From Nocardioides flavus (ex Wang et al. 2016) (GTDB lineage Bacteria > Actinomycetota > Actinomycetes > Propionibacteriales > Nocardioidaceae), in the NCBI RefSeq assembly GCF_014653115.1, contig NZ_BNAD01000001.1, positions 186,001 to 250,000 of the forward strand: a stretch of 64,000 nucleotides of DNA. The letters are read 5' to 3'. Position 1 is the stretch's first letter; the number at the start of each line of letters is the position of its first letter. Below, in pieces: positions 9,218 through 17,807 of this stretch. The position numbers were made by a program, and so were the translations under genes. The notes under the pieces were generated by a model. It was not told where the DNA came from. It saw only the letters and a program-made list of their open reading frames with translations, and did no database searches.

Positions 9218-10935
9218 GCCCGCAGGTCGCGGTGCTGGCCGCGGAGGACACCAGCGGCATCAACGGGGTCGCACTGTCGGTGCTGATCGCGCTCTTCGCG
9301 CTCGTCACCGTCGCGGGCTTCATGGCGACCCGCTTCAAGCAGGCCGACTCGCTGGAGTCGCTCGAGGAGTGGGGCCTGGGCGGGCGCAAGTTCGGCACCT
9401 GGATCACGTGGTTCCTGCTCGGCGGCGACCTCTACACGGCGTACACGTTCGTCGCGGTGCCCGCGGCGATGTTCGCCCTCGGCTCGGTGGCCGGATTCTT
9501 CGCCGTGCCCTACACGATCGTGCTCTACCCGATCATCTTCATCTTCATGGCGCGGCTGTGGTCGGTCAGCCACCGCCACGGCTACGTCACGACCGCCGAC
9601 TTCGTGCGCGGCCGCTACGACGACCGCGGGCTGTCGCTCGCGGTCGCGGTCACCGGCTTCGTGGCCACCATGCCCTACATCGCCCTCCAGCTCGTCGGCA
9701 TCCAGGCGGTGCTCGAGGTGGCCGGGCTCGGCGGCGGCGACAACATCGTCGCCAAGGACGCGCCGCTGTTCATCGCGTTCGCGCTGCTCGCGGCCTACAC
9801 CTACTCCAGCGGCCTGCGGGCCCCGGCGGTGATCGCGTTCGTCAAGGACATCCTCATCTACCTCGTGATCATCGTCGCGATCGTCTACCTGCCCGGCCAG
9901 GTCGGCGGCTGGGAAGCGATCTTCGGCGCGGCCGAGGACAAGATGGCGGCGACCAACGAGGCCACCGGCAAGCCGAACGGTGCGTTCATCCCCGGCACGG
10001 GCCAGGGGTGGGCGTACGCCACCCTCGCGCTCGGCTCGGCGCTCGCACTGTTCATGTACCCCCACTCGATCACCGCCTCGCTGTCGTCGAGCTCGCGCAA
10101 CACGATCCGCCGCAACGCCGCGATCCTGCCGGCCTACTCCTTCGTGCTCGGCCTGCTGGCCCTGCTCGGCTGGGTCGCCATCGCCGCGGGCACCCAGCCG
10201 ATCGGCCTCGACGGCGAGCCCAACGCGCAGCTGGTGATCCCCCAGCTCTTCGAGGACATGTTCCCGGCGTGGTTCGCCGGGGTGGCGTTCGCCGCGATCG
10301 CGATCGGCGCGCTCGTGCCGGCCGCGATCATGTCGATCGCCGCGGCCAACACGTTCAGCCGCAACATCTACAAGGAGTGGCTCAAGAAGGACGCCACACC
10401 GGCCCAGGAGGCGAAGGTCTCCAAGCTGATGTCGCTGCTCGTGAAGGCCTTCGCGCTGATCTTCGTGCTGACGCTCGACAAGCAGAACGCGATCAACTTC
10501 CAGCTCCTCGGCGGGATCTGGATGCTCCAGACGTTCCCCGTGATCGTGTTCAGCCTGTTCACGCGCTGGTTCCACCGCCACGGCCTGCTCGTGGGCTGGG
10601 CGGTCGGCATGGTCTACGGCACCGTCGGGGCGTACAACGTGAAGAACCCCGTCACCGGCAAGGCGTTCGGCGGCTCGCTCGACAACATCCCGGGCATCGG
10701 GGAGATGGGCTACATCGCGCTGACCGCGTTCGTCATCAACGTGGTCATCGCCGCGGCGCTCACGGTCGCCCTCAACGCACTGAAGGTCTCCAACGGGCGC
10801 GACGAGACGATCCCGTTCGACTACTTCGCCGACGCCGACGACCCGCGCGTGCAGAAGGACCTCGCCGACCACGCGCACCACGGCGACCCGTACGGCGACC
10901 CGGACGACATCCCGGGCAACGCGCCGGCGCGCTAG
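9214..10935 (+). CDS. mctP: sodium:solute symporter, monocarboxylate uptake (MctP-like)
   Basis: Predicted sodium-coupled uptake of monocarboxylates such as acetate, lactate or pyruvate across the cytoplasmic membrane. The 573-residue product has about 13 hydrophobic segments and SSS-family features: GGRKFGTWITWFLLGGDLYTAYTF near residue 55, YGYVTTADFVRGRY-like sequence near 125, and ANTFSRNIYKEWL near 380. The end is hydrophilic and acidic. Translational coupling to the DUF3311 gene (ATGA overlap) supports MctP rather than other SSS members. Substrate range is inference. Confidence 0.85.
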   Translation: MSPQVAVLAAEDTSGINGVALSVLIALFALVTVAGFMATRFKQADSLESLEEWGLGGRKFGTWITWFLLGGDLYTAYTFVAVPAAMFALGSVAGFFAVPYTIVLYPIIFIFMARLWSVSHRHGYVTTADFVRGRYDDRGLSLAVAVTGFVATMPYIALQLVGIQAVLEVAGLGGGDNIVAKDAPLFIAFALLAAYTYSSGLRAPAVIAFVKDILIYLVIIVAIVYLPGQVGGWEAIFGAAEDKMAATNEATGKPNGAFIPGTGQGWAYATLALGSALALFMYPHSITASLSSSSRNTIRRNAAILPAYSFVLGLLALLGWVAIAAGTQPIGLDGEPNAQLVIPQLFEDMFPAWFAGVAFAAIAIGALVPAAIMSIAAANTFSRNIYKEWLKKDATPAQEAKVSKLMSLLVKAFALIFVLTLDKQNAINFQLLGGIWMLQTFPVIVFSLFTRWFHRHGLLVGWAVGMVYGTVGAYNVKNPVTGKAFGGSLDNIPGIGEMGYIALTAFVINVVIAAALTVALNALKVSNGRDETIPFDYFADADDPRVQKDLADHAHHGDPYGDPDDIPGNAPAR

Positions 10936-10962
10936 CTAGCCGGCGTACGGCCACGGACGACG

Positions 10963-11022
10963 CACGAGCGGTGGCCCACCCACATTCCGCGCAAGGCGGA
11001 GGTGGATGGGCCACCGCTCGTG
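10963..11022. terminator. bidirectional terminator between mctP and fba
   Basis: A 21-bp stem with one mismatch (10963-10983 with 11002-11022; arms begin CACGAGCGGTGGCCCA) encloses a nested 5-bp stem TCCGC/GCGGA. It lies 28 bp after the mctP stop and 35 bp after the fba stop, and can serve both convergent genes. Confidence 0.85.
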
Positions 11023-11056
11023 TGGTGCGGTGCGGTGACGCGCGGGCGGGCGGCGG

Positions 11057-12091
11057 TCAGCGACCGAGCGACGTCCCGGCGGAGCGCAGGTTCTGGCAGG
11101 CCTCGACGATGCGGGCGGCCATGCCGGCCTCGGCGGCCTTGCCCCATGCGCGGGGGTCGTACTGCTTCTTGTTGCCGACCTCGCCGTCGATCTTCAGCAC
11201 ACCGTCGTAGTGGGTGAACATGTGCGCCGCGACGGGGCGGCTGAAGGCGTACTGGGTGTCGGTGTCGACGTTCATCTTGACCACGCCGAAGTCGACGGCG
11301 TCGCTGATCTCCTGCGCGGTCGAGCCCGACCCCCCGTGGAAGACGAGGTCGAACGGGCGCGCGTCGGAGCCCAGGCCCAGCGCGGCGGCGGCGGCCTCCT
11401 GCGCGGTCTTGAGGATCTCGGGGCGCAGCTTGACGTTGCCCGGCTTGTAGACGCCGTGCACGTTGCCGAAGGTCAGCGCGGTCATGTAGCGACCGTTCTC
11501 GCCGGCGCCGAGCGCCTTCACCGTGGCGACGGCGTCCTCGGGCGTGGTGTAGAGCTGGTCGTTGATCTCGTTGGCGACACCGTCCTCCTCGCCGCCGACG
11601 ACACCGACCTCGATCTCGAGGATGATGTTGGCCGCGGCGCACTTGGCGAGCAGCTCCTCGGCGATCTGGAGGTTCTCGTCGAGCGGTACGGCCGAGCCGT
11701 CCCACATGTGCGACTGGAACAGCGGCGCCTCGCCGCGCGCCACGCGCTCGGCGGAGATGTCGAGCAGCGGGCGGACGAAGCCGTCGAGCTTGTCCTTGGG
11801 GCAGTGGTCGGTGTGCAGCGCGATGTTGACGGGGTAGTTCTTCGCGACCTCGGCGGCGTACGCGGCGAAGGCGACGGATCCGGTGACCATGTCCTTCACG
11901 GACGGGCCGGAGAGGTACTCCGCACCGCCGGTGGACACCTGGATGATGCCGTCGGAGCCGGCGTCGGCGAAGCCCTGGAGCGCGGCGTTGAGCGTCTGGG
12001 AGGACGACACGTTGATGGCGGGATAGGCGAAGGACTTCGACTTCGCCGCGTCGAGCATCTGCGCGTACACCTCGGGGGTGGCGATGGGCAT
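11057..12091 (-). CDS. fba: class II fructose-bisphosphate aldolase
   Basis: Reversible cleavage of fructose 1,6-bisphosphate to glyceraldehyde 3-phosphate and dihydroxyacetone phosphate; zinc-dependent, cytosolic, glycolysis and gluconeogenesis. The 344-residue product has the zinc site ALHTDHCPKDK near residue 93-103, the EIEVGVVGGEEDGV segment, TFGNVHGVYKPG, and VFHGGSGS. All belong to class IIA. The ATG follows GAGGAG by 8 nt. A -10 element TAGGGT lies 40 bp upstream, so unlike many neighbours this gene has a leader. Product is essential in most actinobacteria. Confidence 0.97.
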   Translation of the reverse strand: MPIATPEVYAQMLDAAKSKSFAYPAINVSSSQTLNAALQGFADAGSDGIIQVSTGGAEYLSGPSVKDMVTGSVAFAAYAAEVAKNYPVNIALHTDHCPKDKLDGFVRPLLDISAERVARGEAPLFQSHMWDGSAVPLDENLQIAEELLAKCAAANIILEIEVGVVGGEEDGVANEINDQLYTTPEDAVATVKALGAGENGRYMTALTFGNVHGVYKPGNVKLRPEILKTAQEAAAAALGLGSDARPFDLVFHGGSGSTAQEISDAVDFGVVKMNVDTDTQYAFSRPVAAHMFTHYDGVLKIDGEVGNKKQYDPRAWGKAAEAGMAARIVEACQNLRSAGTSLGR

Positions 12092-12130
12092 CGGGAGATC
12101 TCCTCTGAAGCGGTCAGGCAGGCGCTGCCA

Positions 12131-12136
12131 ACCCTA
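12131..12136 (-). promoter_or_regulatory. fba -10 element
   Basis: TAGGGT on the minus strand predicts a start site near 12124 and a leader of about 33 nt that includes the fba ribosome site. The rest of 12137-12353 shows no gene or clear structure. Confidence 0.5.
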
Positions 12137-12353
12137 GTGGCTACCGGCGAGTCACCCCTCCGGGCCGTCCACCGGGTCGGACGCGGGCTCGGAGTCGGGG
12201 TGCACGGATCCACCCACGAGGGGCTGGCGATCACCCCGCGGCAGGCCTACCTTGACGTCGAGGCCGTCGCCAGGAGGCCGGCACCGCCAGACCTCGGGGG
12301 CCGGGTCCGGGGTGCACGAGGGGACATCCCGGGCCCGTGGGCGACCCTGGGCG

Positions 12354-13058
12354 CTACCCGCGCCAGGCGTCGTCGGCGGTCAGGTCGGCATGCGCGCGCA
12401 CCCAGCTGTGCATCGCGATCGCCGCGGCCGAGCTGGCGTTGATCGAGCGCGTCGAGCCGAACTGCGCGATCGAGAAGGTGCCGTCGCAGACCTCGCGGGC
12501 CGCCTCGGAGAGGCCGGGCCCCTCCTGGCCGAACAGGAAGCACACCCGCCGGGGCAGCTCCATCGTCTCAAGGTGCAGCGACCCGGGCAGGTTGTCGATG
12601 CCGAGGAGCCGCACCGGCCCTCCCCCGTCCGGACCGAGGGAGCGGAGGTACGCCGCCAGGCTCGCCGCGTCGGGGTGGTGGCGCACGTGCTGGTAGCGGT
12701 CGGTCACCATCGCGCCGCGGCGGTTCCAGCGTCGGTTGCCGACGATGTGCACCTCGGCGGCCAGGAACGCGTTGGCCGTGCGCACGATGGTGCCGATGTT
12801 GAAGTCGTGCTGCCAGTTCTCGATCGCGACGTGGAAGTCGTGGCGCCGGGTGTCGAGGTCGGCGACGATCGCCTCCATCGTCCAGTAGCGGTAGCGGTCG
12901 ACGACGTTGCGGCGGTCGCCCTCGCGGAGCAGGTCGGCGTCCCACTGCGGGCCCTCGGGCCACGGGCCCTGCCACGGGCCGACCCCCACCTCGGGTGGGC
13001 CGTGGGGCATGGGGTCGTACGGAGCCCGCTGCTGCTCCTCGCCCACGCCCGCGCTCAC
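12354..13058 (-). CDS. SpoU/TrmH family RNA methyltransferase
   Basis: SAM-dependent 2'-O-ribose methyltransferase for tRNA or rRNA. The 234-residue product has the SPOUT motifs: NIGTIVRTANAFLAAEVHIVG (motif 1 with the Arg), FLFGQEGPGLSEAA (motif 2) and IAQFGSTRSINASSAAAIAM (motif 3), forming a knotted C-terminal SAM site. The GTG start shares GTGA with the DedA stop, so the two are coupled; an inner ATG (MPHGPPEVG) is an alternative. From memory, Rv0380c is the corresponding gene in M. tuberculosis. The modified nucleotide is unknown. Confidence 0.85.
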   Translation of the reverse strand: MSAGVGEEQQRAPYDPMPHGPPEVGVGPWQGPWPEGPQWDADLLREGDRRNVVDRYRYWTMEAIVADLDTRRHDFHVAIENWQHDFNIGTIVRTANAFLAAEVHIVGNRRWNRRGAMVTDRYQHVRHHPDAASLAAYLRSLGPDGGGPVRLLGIDNLPGSLHLETMELPRRVCFLFGQEGPGLSEAAREVCDGTFSIAQFGSTRSINASSAAAIAMHSWVRAHADLTADDAWRG

Positions 13059-13720
13059 TCGATCGGCGGGGCGGGCCGGCGGCGCACCGACCGGACCCGC
13101 AGGAGCACCCACCACGCCGCGGCCGACACGACCGTGACGATGACGGCCTTCTGGAAGGTGCCGGCGTAGGTCTCGACGACGTGCCACTGCTCGCCGAGGT
13201 GGTAGCCGGCCAGCACGAAGATCGTGTTCCAGATGGCGCTGCCGGCCAGCGTCAGGCCCAGGAACTGCAGCATCGGCATCCGCTCGATCCCCGCCGGCAC
13301 CGAGATCAGGCTGCGGAAGATCGGCACCATCCGGCCGAAGAAGACGGCCTTGCGCCCGTGCTTGGCGAACCACTCCTCGGTGCGCTCGAGGTCGGAGGTC
13401 TTGGTGAGCGGCAGCCGGTCCCAGATCCAGTACATGCGGTCCCGGCCGAACAGCACCCCGAGCTGGTAGAGCGCGAACGCCCCCACCACCGAGCCGATGG
13501 TCGTCCACACCAGCGCCTCGACCAGCGAGAAGGAGCCCTGGCTCGCGGTGAACCCGGCGAGCGGCAGGATGACCTCGCTCGGGAGCGGCGGGAACAGGTT
13601 CTCCAGGGCGATGACCAGCGCCGCCCCGACCGGCCCGAGCCGCTCCATGAGGTCGACCGCCCACCCGGCGACGCCGTCGAGCTCGGCATCGGGCTGGGCG
13701 GTGAGGAGGTGGAGAAGCAC
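13055..13720 (-). CDS. DedA family membrane protein
   Basis: An integral membrane protein of 221 residues in the DedA/VTT group, implicated in lipid (undecaprenyl phosphate) flipping and proton-motive-force maintenance. Family motifs are clear: the N-terminal re-entrant ALENLFPPLPSEVILPLAGF, and FxGRxxP-type FFGRMVPIFRSLISVPAG with the essential arginines. Several membrane helices follow. GTG start, leaderless (TAGGGT 6 nt upstream), first gene of a two-gene operon with the SpoU methyltransferase. Confidence 0.9.
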   Translation of the reverse strand: MLLHLLTAQPDAELDGVAGWAVDLMERLGPVGAALVIALENLFPPLPSEVILPLAGFTASQGSFSLVEALVWTTIGSVVGAFALYQLGVLFGRDRMYWIWDRLPLTKTSDLERTEEWFAKHGRKAVFFGRMVPIFRSLISVPAGIERMPMLQFLGLTLAGSAIWNTIFVLAGYHLGEQWHVVETYAGTFQKAVIVTVVSAAAWWVLLRVRSVRRRPAPPIE

Positions 13721-13726
13721 GCAGAG

Positions 13727-13732
13727 ACCCTA
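13727..13732 (-). promoter_or_regulatory. -10 element of the DedA operon
   Basis: TAGGGT, then 6 nt, then the DedA GTG. No ribosome site; a leaderless start is expected. Confidence 0.6.
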
Positions 13733-13750
13733 GATCACCGGCGGCAGAGG

Positions 13751-14284
13751 TCAGCCATCTGCGCGTACGGCGTCCAGGTCGGCGCGGGTGAGCACCGACC
13801 GGACCTCCAGGCCCACGTCGGCCAACGGGTCCTCCCCGGCCGGGGACCGGTCGATCGCGCACACGACGACCTCGACCGTCGCGCCGGCCGCCCGCAGCTC
13901 GCGCGTGGCGTCGCGCACGGCACCGCCGGTGGTGATGACGTCCTCGATGATCGTGATCCGCCGGCCGGCGACGTCGGGCCCCTCAGCGAGCTTGCAGGTG
14001 CCGTACTCCTTGGCCTTCTTGCGCACGAACAGGGCGGGCAGACCCGTCTTCGCCGAGACCATCGTGGCGATCGGGATGCCGCCGAGCTCGAGGCCGCCGA
14101 GCAGCTCGGTGCCCTCGGGCAGCAGGTCGAGCATCCGGGTCGCGACCCGGTCCAGCAGCTCGGGCCGGGCCTCGAAGAGGTACTTGTCGAAGTAGGTGTC
14201 GGCGACCTGCCCGGACCGCAGGGTGAACTCCCCGGTCAGGCGGCAGGCCGCGTCGATGTCGCGTGCGAGCGTCTCGTCAACCAC
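13751..14284 (-). CDS. pyrE: orotate phosphoribosyltransferase
   Basis: Converts orotate and PRPP to OMP in pyrimidine synthesis. The 177-residue product has the PRPP-binding motif RRITIIEDVITTGGAVRDA at about residues 108-126, RKKAKEYGTCKLAEG with the PRPP-loop lysines, and the N-terminal FTLRSGQVADTYFDKYLFEA. GTG start with TAGGCT 7 nt upstream, so leaderless. It stands alone, divergent from an aminotransferase gene with an 80-bp shared promoter region. No PyrR-type leader is visible. Confidence 0.94.
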   Translation of the reverse strand: MVDETLARDIDAACRLTGEFTLRSGQVADTYFDKYLFEARPELLDRVATRMLDLLPEGTELLGGLELGGIPIATMVSAKTGLPALFVRKKAKEYGTCKLAEGPDVAGRRITIIEDVITTGGAVRDATRELRAAGATVEVVVCAIDRSPAGEDPLADVGLEVRSVLTRADLDAVRADG

Positions 14285-14291
14285 GCCTTGC

Positions 14292-14357
14292 AGCCTAGGG
14301 GGTGGCGGGCCGGCGCGGCGGAGGGCCGATCCCGCCGGACGGTGACCGCACTAACCT
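14292..14357. promoter_or_regulatory. divergent leaderless promoters of pyrE and the aminotransferase
   Basis: Minus strand: TAGGCT (14292-14297), 7 nt from the pyrE GTG. Plus strand: TAACCT (14352-14357), 7 nt from the ATG at 14365. The two would start transcription about 80 bp apart. Confidence 0.6.
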
Positions 14358-14364
14358 CGAGGGC

Positions 14365-15540
14365 ATGTCCGCGACCGCCCCTCCCCTCGCCCGCCGCCTC
14401 GCCCACGTCCCGCCGACCGTCTTCAGCGAGATGTCGGCGCTCGCGCTGCGCACCGGTGCGATCAACCTCGGCCAGGGCTTCCCGGACGTCGACGGTCCGG
14501 CATCGGTGGTCGCGGCGGCCGAGGCCGCGCTCGAGTCGGGTGCCAACCAGTACGCCCCGGGCATCGGGGTGCCCGCCCTGCGCGCGGCGATCGCGCGCCA
14601 CCAGCAGCGCAACTACGGCCTGGAGGTCGACCCCGACCGGGAGGTCGTGGTGACTACCGGGTGCACCGAGGCGGTCGCGGCCGCGCTGCTCGGGCTGGTC
14701 GACCCGGGCGACGAGGTGGTCGTCCTGGAGCCCTACTACGACTCCTACGTCGCCATGCTCGAGATGTGCGGTGCGCAGCGCCGCCCGGTCACGCTGCGGG
14801 CGCCTGCCTTCCGGCCCGACCCCGACGAGCTCCGTGCAGCCATCACCGACCGGACGAAGCTGGTGCTGCTGAACACGCCGCACAACCCGACGGGGACGGT
14901 GCTGACGGGCGAAGAGCTGCAGCTGATCGCGGACCTCGCCGTCGAGCACGACGTCCTGGTCGTGACCGACGAGGTCTACGAGCACCTCGTCTTCGACGGC
15001 CGCGCGCACGTGCCGATCGCGACGCTGCCGGGCATGTGGGAGCGCACCCTCACCCTGTCGAGCGCCGGGAAGTCGTACTCCTTCACCGGCTGGAAGGTCG
15101 GCTGGGCCACCGGACCCGCGCCGCTGGTGCAGGCGGTCCTCGCGGCCAAGCAGTGGCTGACCTTCACCTCCGGCTCACCACTCCAGCCCGCCGTCGCGCA
15201 CGCCCTCGACCACGAGCCCGACTGGCCGCGCGCGCTCGCCCGCGACCTGCAGGGTCGCCGCGACCTGCTGTGCGACGGCCTCGCCGCGGCGGGGCTCACG
15301 CCGCGCGTGCCGGAGGGCACCTACTTCGTGACGACCGACGTGTCCCACCTCGGCTGGGCCGACGGCCGCGAGCTGTGCCTCGCCCTGCCCGAGCGGGCCG
15401 GGGTCGTCGCGATCCCGACGCAAGGCTTCTACGACGACGTCGACGCCGGCCGGCACCTGGTGCGCTGGGCGTTCTGCAAGCAGCCCGAGGTGATCAGCGA
15501 GGGACTGCGACGCCTGGCCGAGGCCGACCTCCACCGCTGA
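14365..15540 (+). CDS. class I/II aminotransferase (PLP-dependent)
   Basis: A 391-residue cytosolic aminotransferase. The PLP lysine lies in SSAGKSYSFTGWKVGW (about residues 232-247), with LINTPHNPTG-type LLNTPHNPTG, VTDEVYEHLVFDG and the C-terminal arginine in HLVRWAFCKQ. The spacing SSAGK rather than SxSK resembles kynurenine/glutamine transaminase-like and YbdL-like enzymes. M. tuberculosis annotates a close type as DapC (N-succinyldiaminopimelate aminotransferase). Substrate is therefore open between DapC and a methionine/kynurenine type. Start fixed by the leaderless -10 element. Confidence 0.83.
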   Translation: MSATAPPLARRLAHVPPTVFSEMSALALRTGAINLGQGFPDVDGPASVVAAAEAALESGANQYAPGIGVPALRAAIARHQQRNYGLEVDPDREVVVTTGCTEAVAAALLGLVDPGDEVVVLEPYYDSYVAMLEMCGAQRRPVTLRAPAFRPDPDELRAAITDRTKLVLLNTPHNPTGTVLTGEELQLIADLAVEHDVLVVTDEVYEHLVFDGRAHVPIATLPGMWERTLTLSSAGKSYSFTGWKVGWATGPAPLVQAVLAAKQWLTFTSGSPLQPAVAHALDHEPDWPRALARDLQGRRDLLCDGLAAAGLTPRVPEGTYFVTTDVSHLGWADGRELCLALPERAGVVAIPTQGFYDDVDAGRHLVRWAFCKQPEVISEGLRRLAEADLHR

Positions 15541-15564
15541 GCGCGGACCAGCACGGCGTCCGAT

Positions 15565-16365
15565 TCAGCGGCCCGGGTAGTCCTTCGGCGGGTAGTCCGA
15601 ACCGCTCGAGCCGCCGTCGGCCGGCGGCTGCTGGCCGTACGGGTTGTCGCTGCGGCCGTAGGGGTTGTCCTGGCCGTAGGGGTTGTCGCTGCGGCCGTAG
15701 GGGTCCTGCTGGGCACCGTAGGGGTTCGATCCCGGGTAGCCCTGGCCGTACGGCGTGGGCGTCCCGACAGCCGCGGAGGTGCCCCTGAACCACTCGCTCG
15801 CACCGCCGACGAACAGCAGCACGATCGTGGCCACGGCGCCGACGAGCGACACCACGGAGATCCCGCTCCCGATGCCGATGAGGGACAGGAGCGCGACGAC
15901 GCCGCTGGAGATGACGAGCAGGATGCGCGCGACGTTGGAGCGGCGCAGCACGAAGACCGCCAGCACGAGGGCGACCAACGCCCACACGAGGAGCACCAGG
16001 ATCACGGCGACCAGGACGCCGACGATCGACTCCGGGTCGATCTGCACGTCGGTGCCGACCGCGCCGGACTCCATCTCCCGCTCGATCTGGTCCACCAGGT
16101 CGCCGCGCGCGACCACGAGGCCGAGGGCGCCCAGGCCGAGGAACAACGCGGTGATGCCGGAGAGGACGATCGTGATCCAGGCCGCGGCGGTCACGGTGCC
16201 GGGGCGGCGGTCGCCGGCCGGCTGGCCGTACTGCTGGCCGTACTGCTGGCCGTACGGCTGCTGACCGGGGGGCGGCTGGCCGTAGGGGTTCCCCTGCGGA
16301 GGGGGACCGTAGGGGTCCTGGCCGTACGGCGTGTGCGTCGGGCCGGGGTCGCTGGGCTCGCTCAT
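15565..16365 (-). CDS. membrane protein with PYGQ repeats at both ends
   Basis: A 266-residue protein of unknown function. Residues 1-50 are a Pro/Tyr/Gly/Gln repeat tract (units such as DPYG, NPYGQ, QQYGQ). Four hydrophobic helices occupy about 55-195, with a short acidic extracytoplasmic or cytoplasmic loop ([21 protein letters not shown]). Residues 210-266 repeat [16 protein letters not shown]. Such low-complexity tails are frequent in actinobacterial membrane proteins and may mediate self-association. The next gene downstream of it in the same direction of reading is the similar protein at 16421-17602. No strong ribosome site. Confidence 0.7.
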   Translation of the reverse strand: MSEPSDPGPTHTPYGQDPYGPPPQGNPYGQPPPGQQPYGQQYGQQYGQPAGDRRPGTVTAAAWITIVLSGITALFLGLGALGLVVARGDLVDQIEREMESGAVGTDVQIDPESIVGVLVAVILVLLVWALVALVLAVFVLRRSNVARILLVISSGVVALLSLIGIGSGISVVSLVGAVATIVLLFVGGASEWFRGTSAAVGTPTPYGQGYPGSNPYGAQQDPYGRSDNPYGQDNPYGRSDNPYGQQPPADGGSSGSDYPPKDYPGR

Positions 16366-16420
16366 GGGGCTATCTCACCACGCCCGGCCAACGGCGACCC
16401 ACCGCGCCGGTGGGCGGCGG

Positions 16421-17602
16421 TCAGCGCGCGTCGAAGGAGAACCAGCGGCGCACCTCGACGCGTCGCAGGCACACCAGCGTGGCGACCGCGGCGGCCGCCG
16501 GGACGAGCACCAGCGGGGCGTTGAGCACGAGCGCGAAGCACGCGACGGCGCTGAAGGCCGCGTTGACCATCAGGCCGCGGCGCGCCCACGCACGGCGGGC
16601 CATCGCGAACCCGGCGAGCGTCAGCGCGACCACGCACCACACGATGAAGGCGCCGGCCACGGCGAACACGGTCGTCCGCAGGTCCTGCAGCGTGAGGCCG
16701 TCGGCGACGAGCTCCGGCTGCTGCTGCTCCATGATGCTCATCAGGAACTCGGGCGAGAGCCCGGCGATCGCGAGCCACAGCACCGAGAGGCCGAGCAGCC
16801 CGCCGGCCGTGACGACCGTGATGACGAAGGCCGCCACCATCGCGCCGGGACGCGCAGGGACGGGCGCGTGCTGCGGCCAGCTGCCCGTCGGGGCGGCGTA
16901 CGGCTGGGGCTGGGGCTGGGGCTGGGGCTGGGACGGAGCGGAGGGCTGGGGGTAGGGCTGGCCGTACGGCGACTCGGCCGGGCGCGGGCCGGGCTGCTGG
17001 GCGGACGGCGGCTCGCCGAAGGGACGGGTGGCCGGCGGCGGGGGGCCGGGCGCGTCGGGGGTCCCGCCGGCGGGGGGCTCGGGCGGCTGGGGCGGGCGGC
17101 CCCACGGGTCGGGACGGTCGGTCGACCTGCCGAGGTCCTTCTCCTTGGTCCCGGACGGCTCGGGCGGGGTCCAGCGCCCAGTAGCGAACCACTCGCGCCC
17201 GGGCTGCATCCACAGCATCGCGGCGCCCGCGGCGACGAACGAGCCGGCGAGGCCGCCGGCGGGCAGGCCGGTGAGGAAGACCAGCACGGCGAAGACCGTC
17301 AGCCCGAGCCGCGCGGAGCGGTCGGGCTTGCGGACGTACCAGCCGAGGATCGCGGTGGCGCAGGCGCAGACGGCGGCGACCATGCAGGCGATCCGCAACA
17401 GGTCGGTCGTGCTGGACACCGTCAGGTCGAGGGAGGAGAAGGGCGACTCGGCCAGCACCTCCCGGATCGCCTCCTGGGTCTCGAGCGAGCCGAGGGAGGT
17501 GACGCGCTCCCACACGGTCAGCAGCACCACCACCGACGAGAAGATGACGATGCCCGAGGCCAGGGTGACCTGGGGCGGACGCTGCGTGGTGGGCTGGCTC
17601 AC
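16421..17602 (-). CDS. membrane protein with Pro/Gln-rich central linker
   Basis: A 393-residue protein of unknown function. It has three or four N-terminal membrane helices (about residues 12-120), a long hydrophilic Pro-rich linker (about 140-240, with PSQPQPQPQPQPYAAP), and a second set of about four helices to 385. The linker and the helix layout resemble the neighbour at 15565-16365, so the two may be diverged paralogues. GTG start with GACAAT 6 nt upstream, so probably leaderless. An earlier in-frame start would read through an intergenic repeat and is rejected. Confidence 0.68.
   Translation of the reverse strand: MSQPTTQRPPQVTLASGIVIFSSVVVLLTVWERVTSLGSLETQEAIREVLAESPFSSLDLTVSSTTDLLRIACMVAAVCACATAILGWYVRKPDRSARLGLTVFAVLVFLTGLPAGGLAGSFVAAGAAMLWMQPGREWFATGRWTPPEPSGTKEKDLGRSTDRPDPWGRPPQPPEPPAGGTPDAPGPPPPATRPFGEPPSAQQPGPRPAESPYGQPYPQPSAPSQPQPQPQPQPYAAPTGSWPQHAPVPARPGAMVAAFVITVVTAGGLLGLSVLWLAIAGLSPEFLMSIMEQQQPELVADGLTLQDLRTTVFAVAGAFIVWCVVALTLAGFAMARRAWARRGLMVNAAFSAVACFALVLNAPLVLVPAAAAVATLVCLRRVEVRRWFSFDAR
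16902..16932 (+). repeat. hexanucleotide repeat with G-quadruplex potential
   Basis: Four GGGG runs separated by CT, plus a GGG run, inside the membrane-protein gene. On the coding strand the unit encodes Gln-Pro, so slippage by one unit keeps the frame. The plus strand fits a four-tetrad quadruplex pattern. Confidence 0.6.
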
Positions 17603-17647
17603 CCGGCCATTGTCCCAAGGGGGCCACAACCTCGAACCTGCCGCCCC

Positions 17648-17711
17648 GGTAGTCAGGGACGTTCCGGTAGGTCCGAGGGCCGGATCGCCTACCAGTTCGT
17701 CCCGAACTACC
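17648..17711. repeat. Family 2 inverted repeat, copy 1
   Basis: Left arm 17648-17671 starts GGTAGTCAGGGACGTTC; right arm 17688-17711 is its inverted partner with 5 of 24 positions changed; 16-nt loop. It lies between the divergent membrane-protein and ABC genes. The second, perfect copy is at 51578-51639. Confidence 0.8.
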
Positions 17712-17807
17712 GACTGGTGGCTGGGGGTCATCTCAGGGTCGTCCTCAGGGGGCTGAGGGGCCCTGTCCCCGATGCGCGGGACACCGTGCCGCGGTGAGGC
17801 TGGGACC

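Noticed and set aside
12354..13862. 502-codon frame covering DedA and the SpoU methyltransferase
   Set aside because: The first half is DedA in a wrong frame; GTGA at 13055-13058 marks the real junction.
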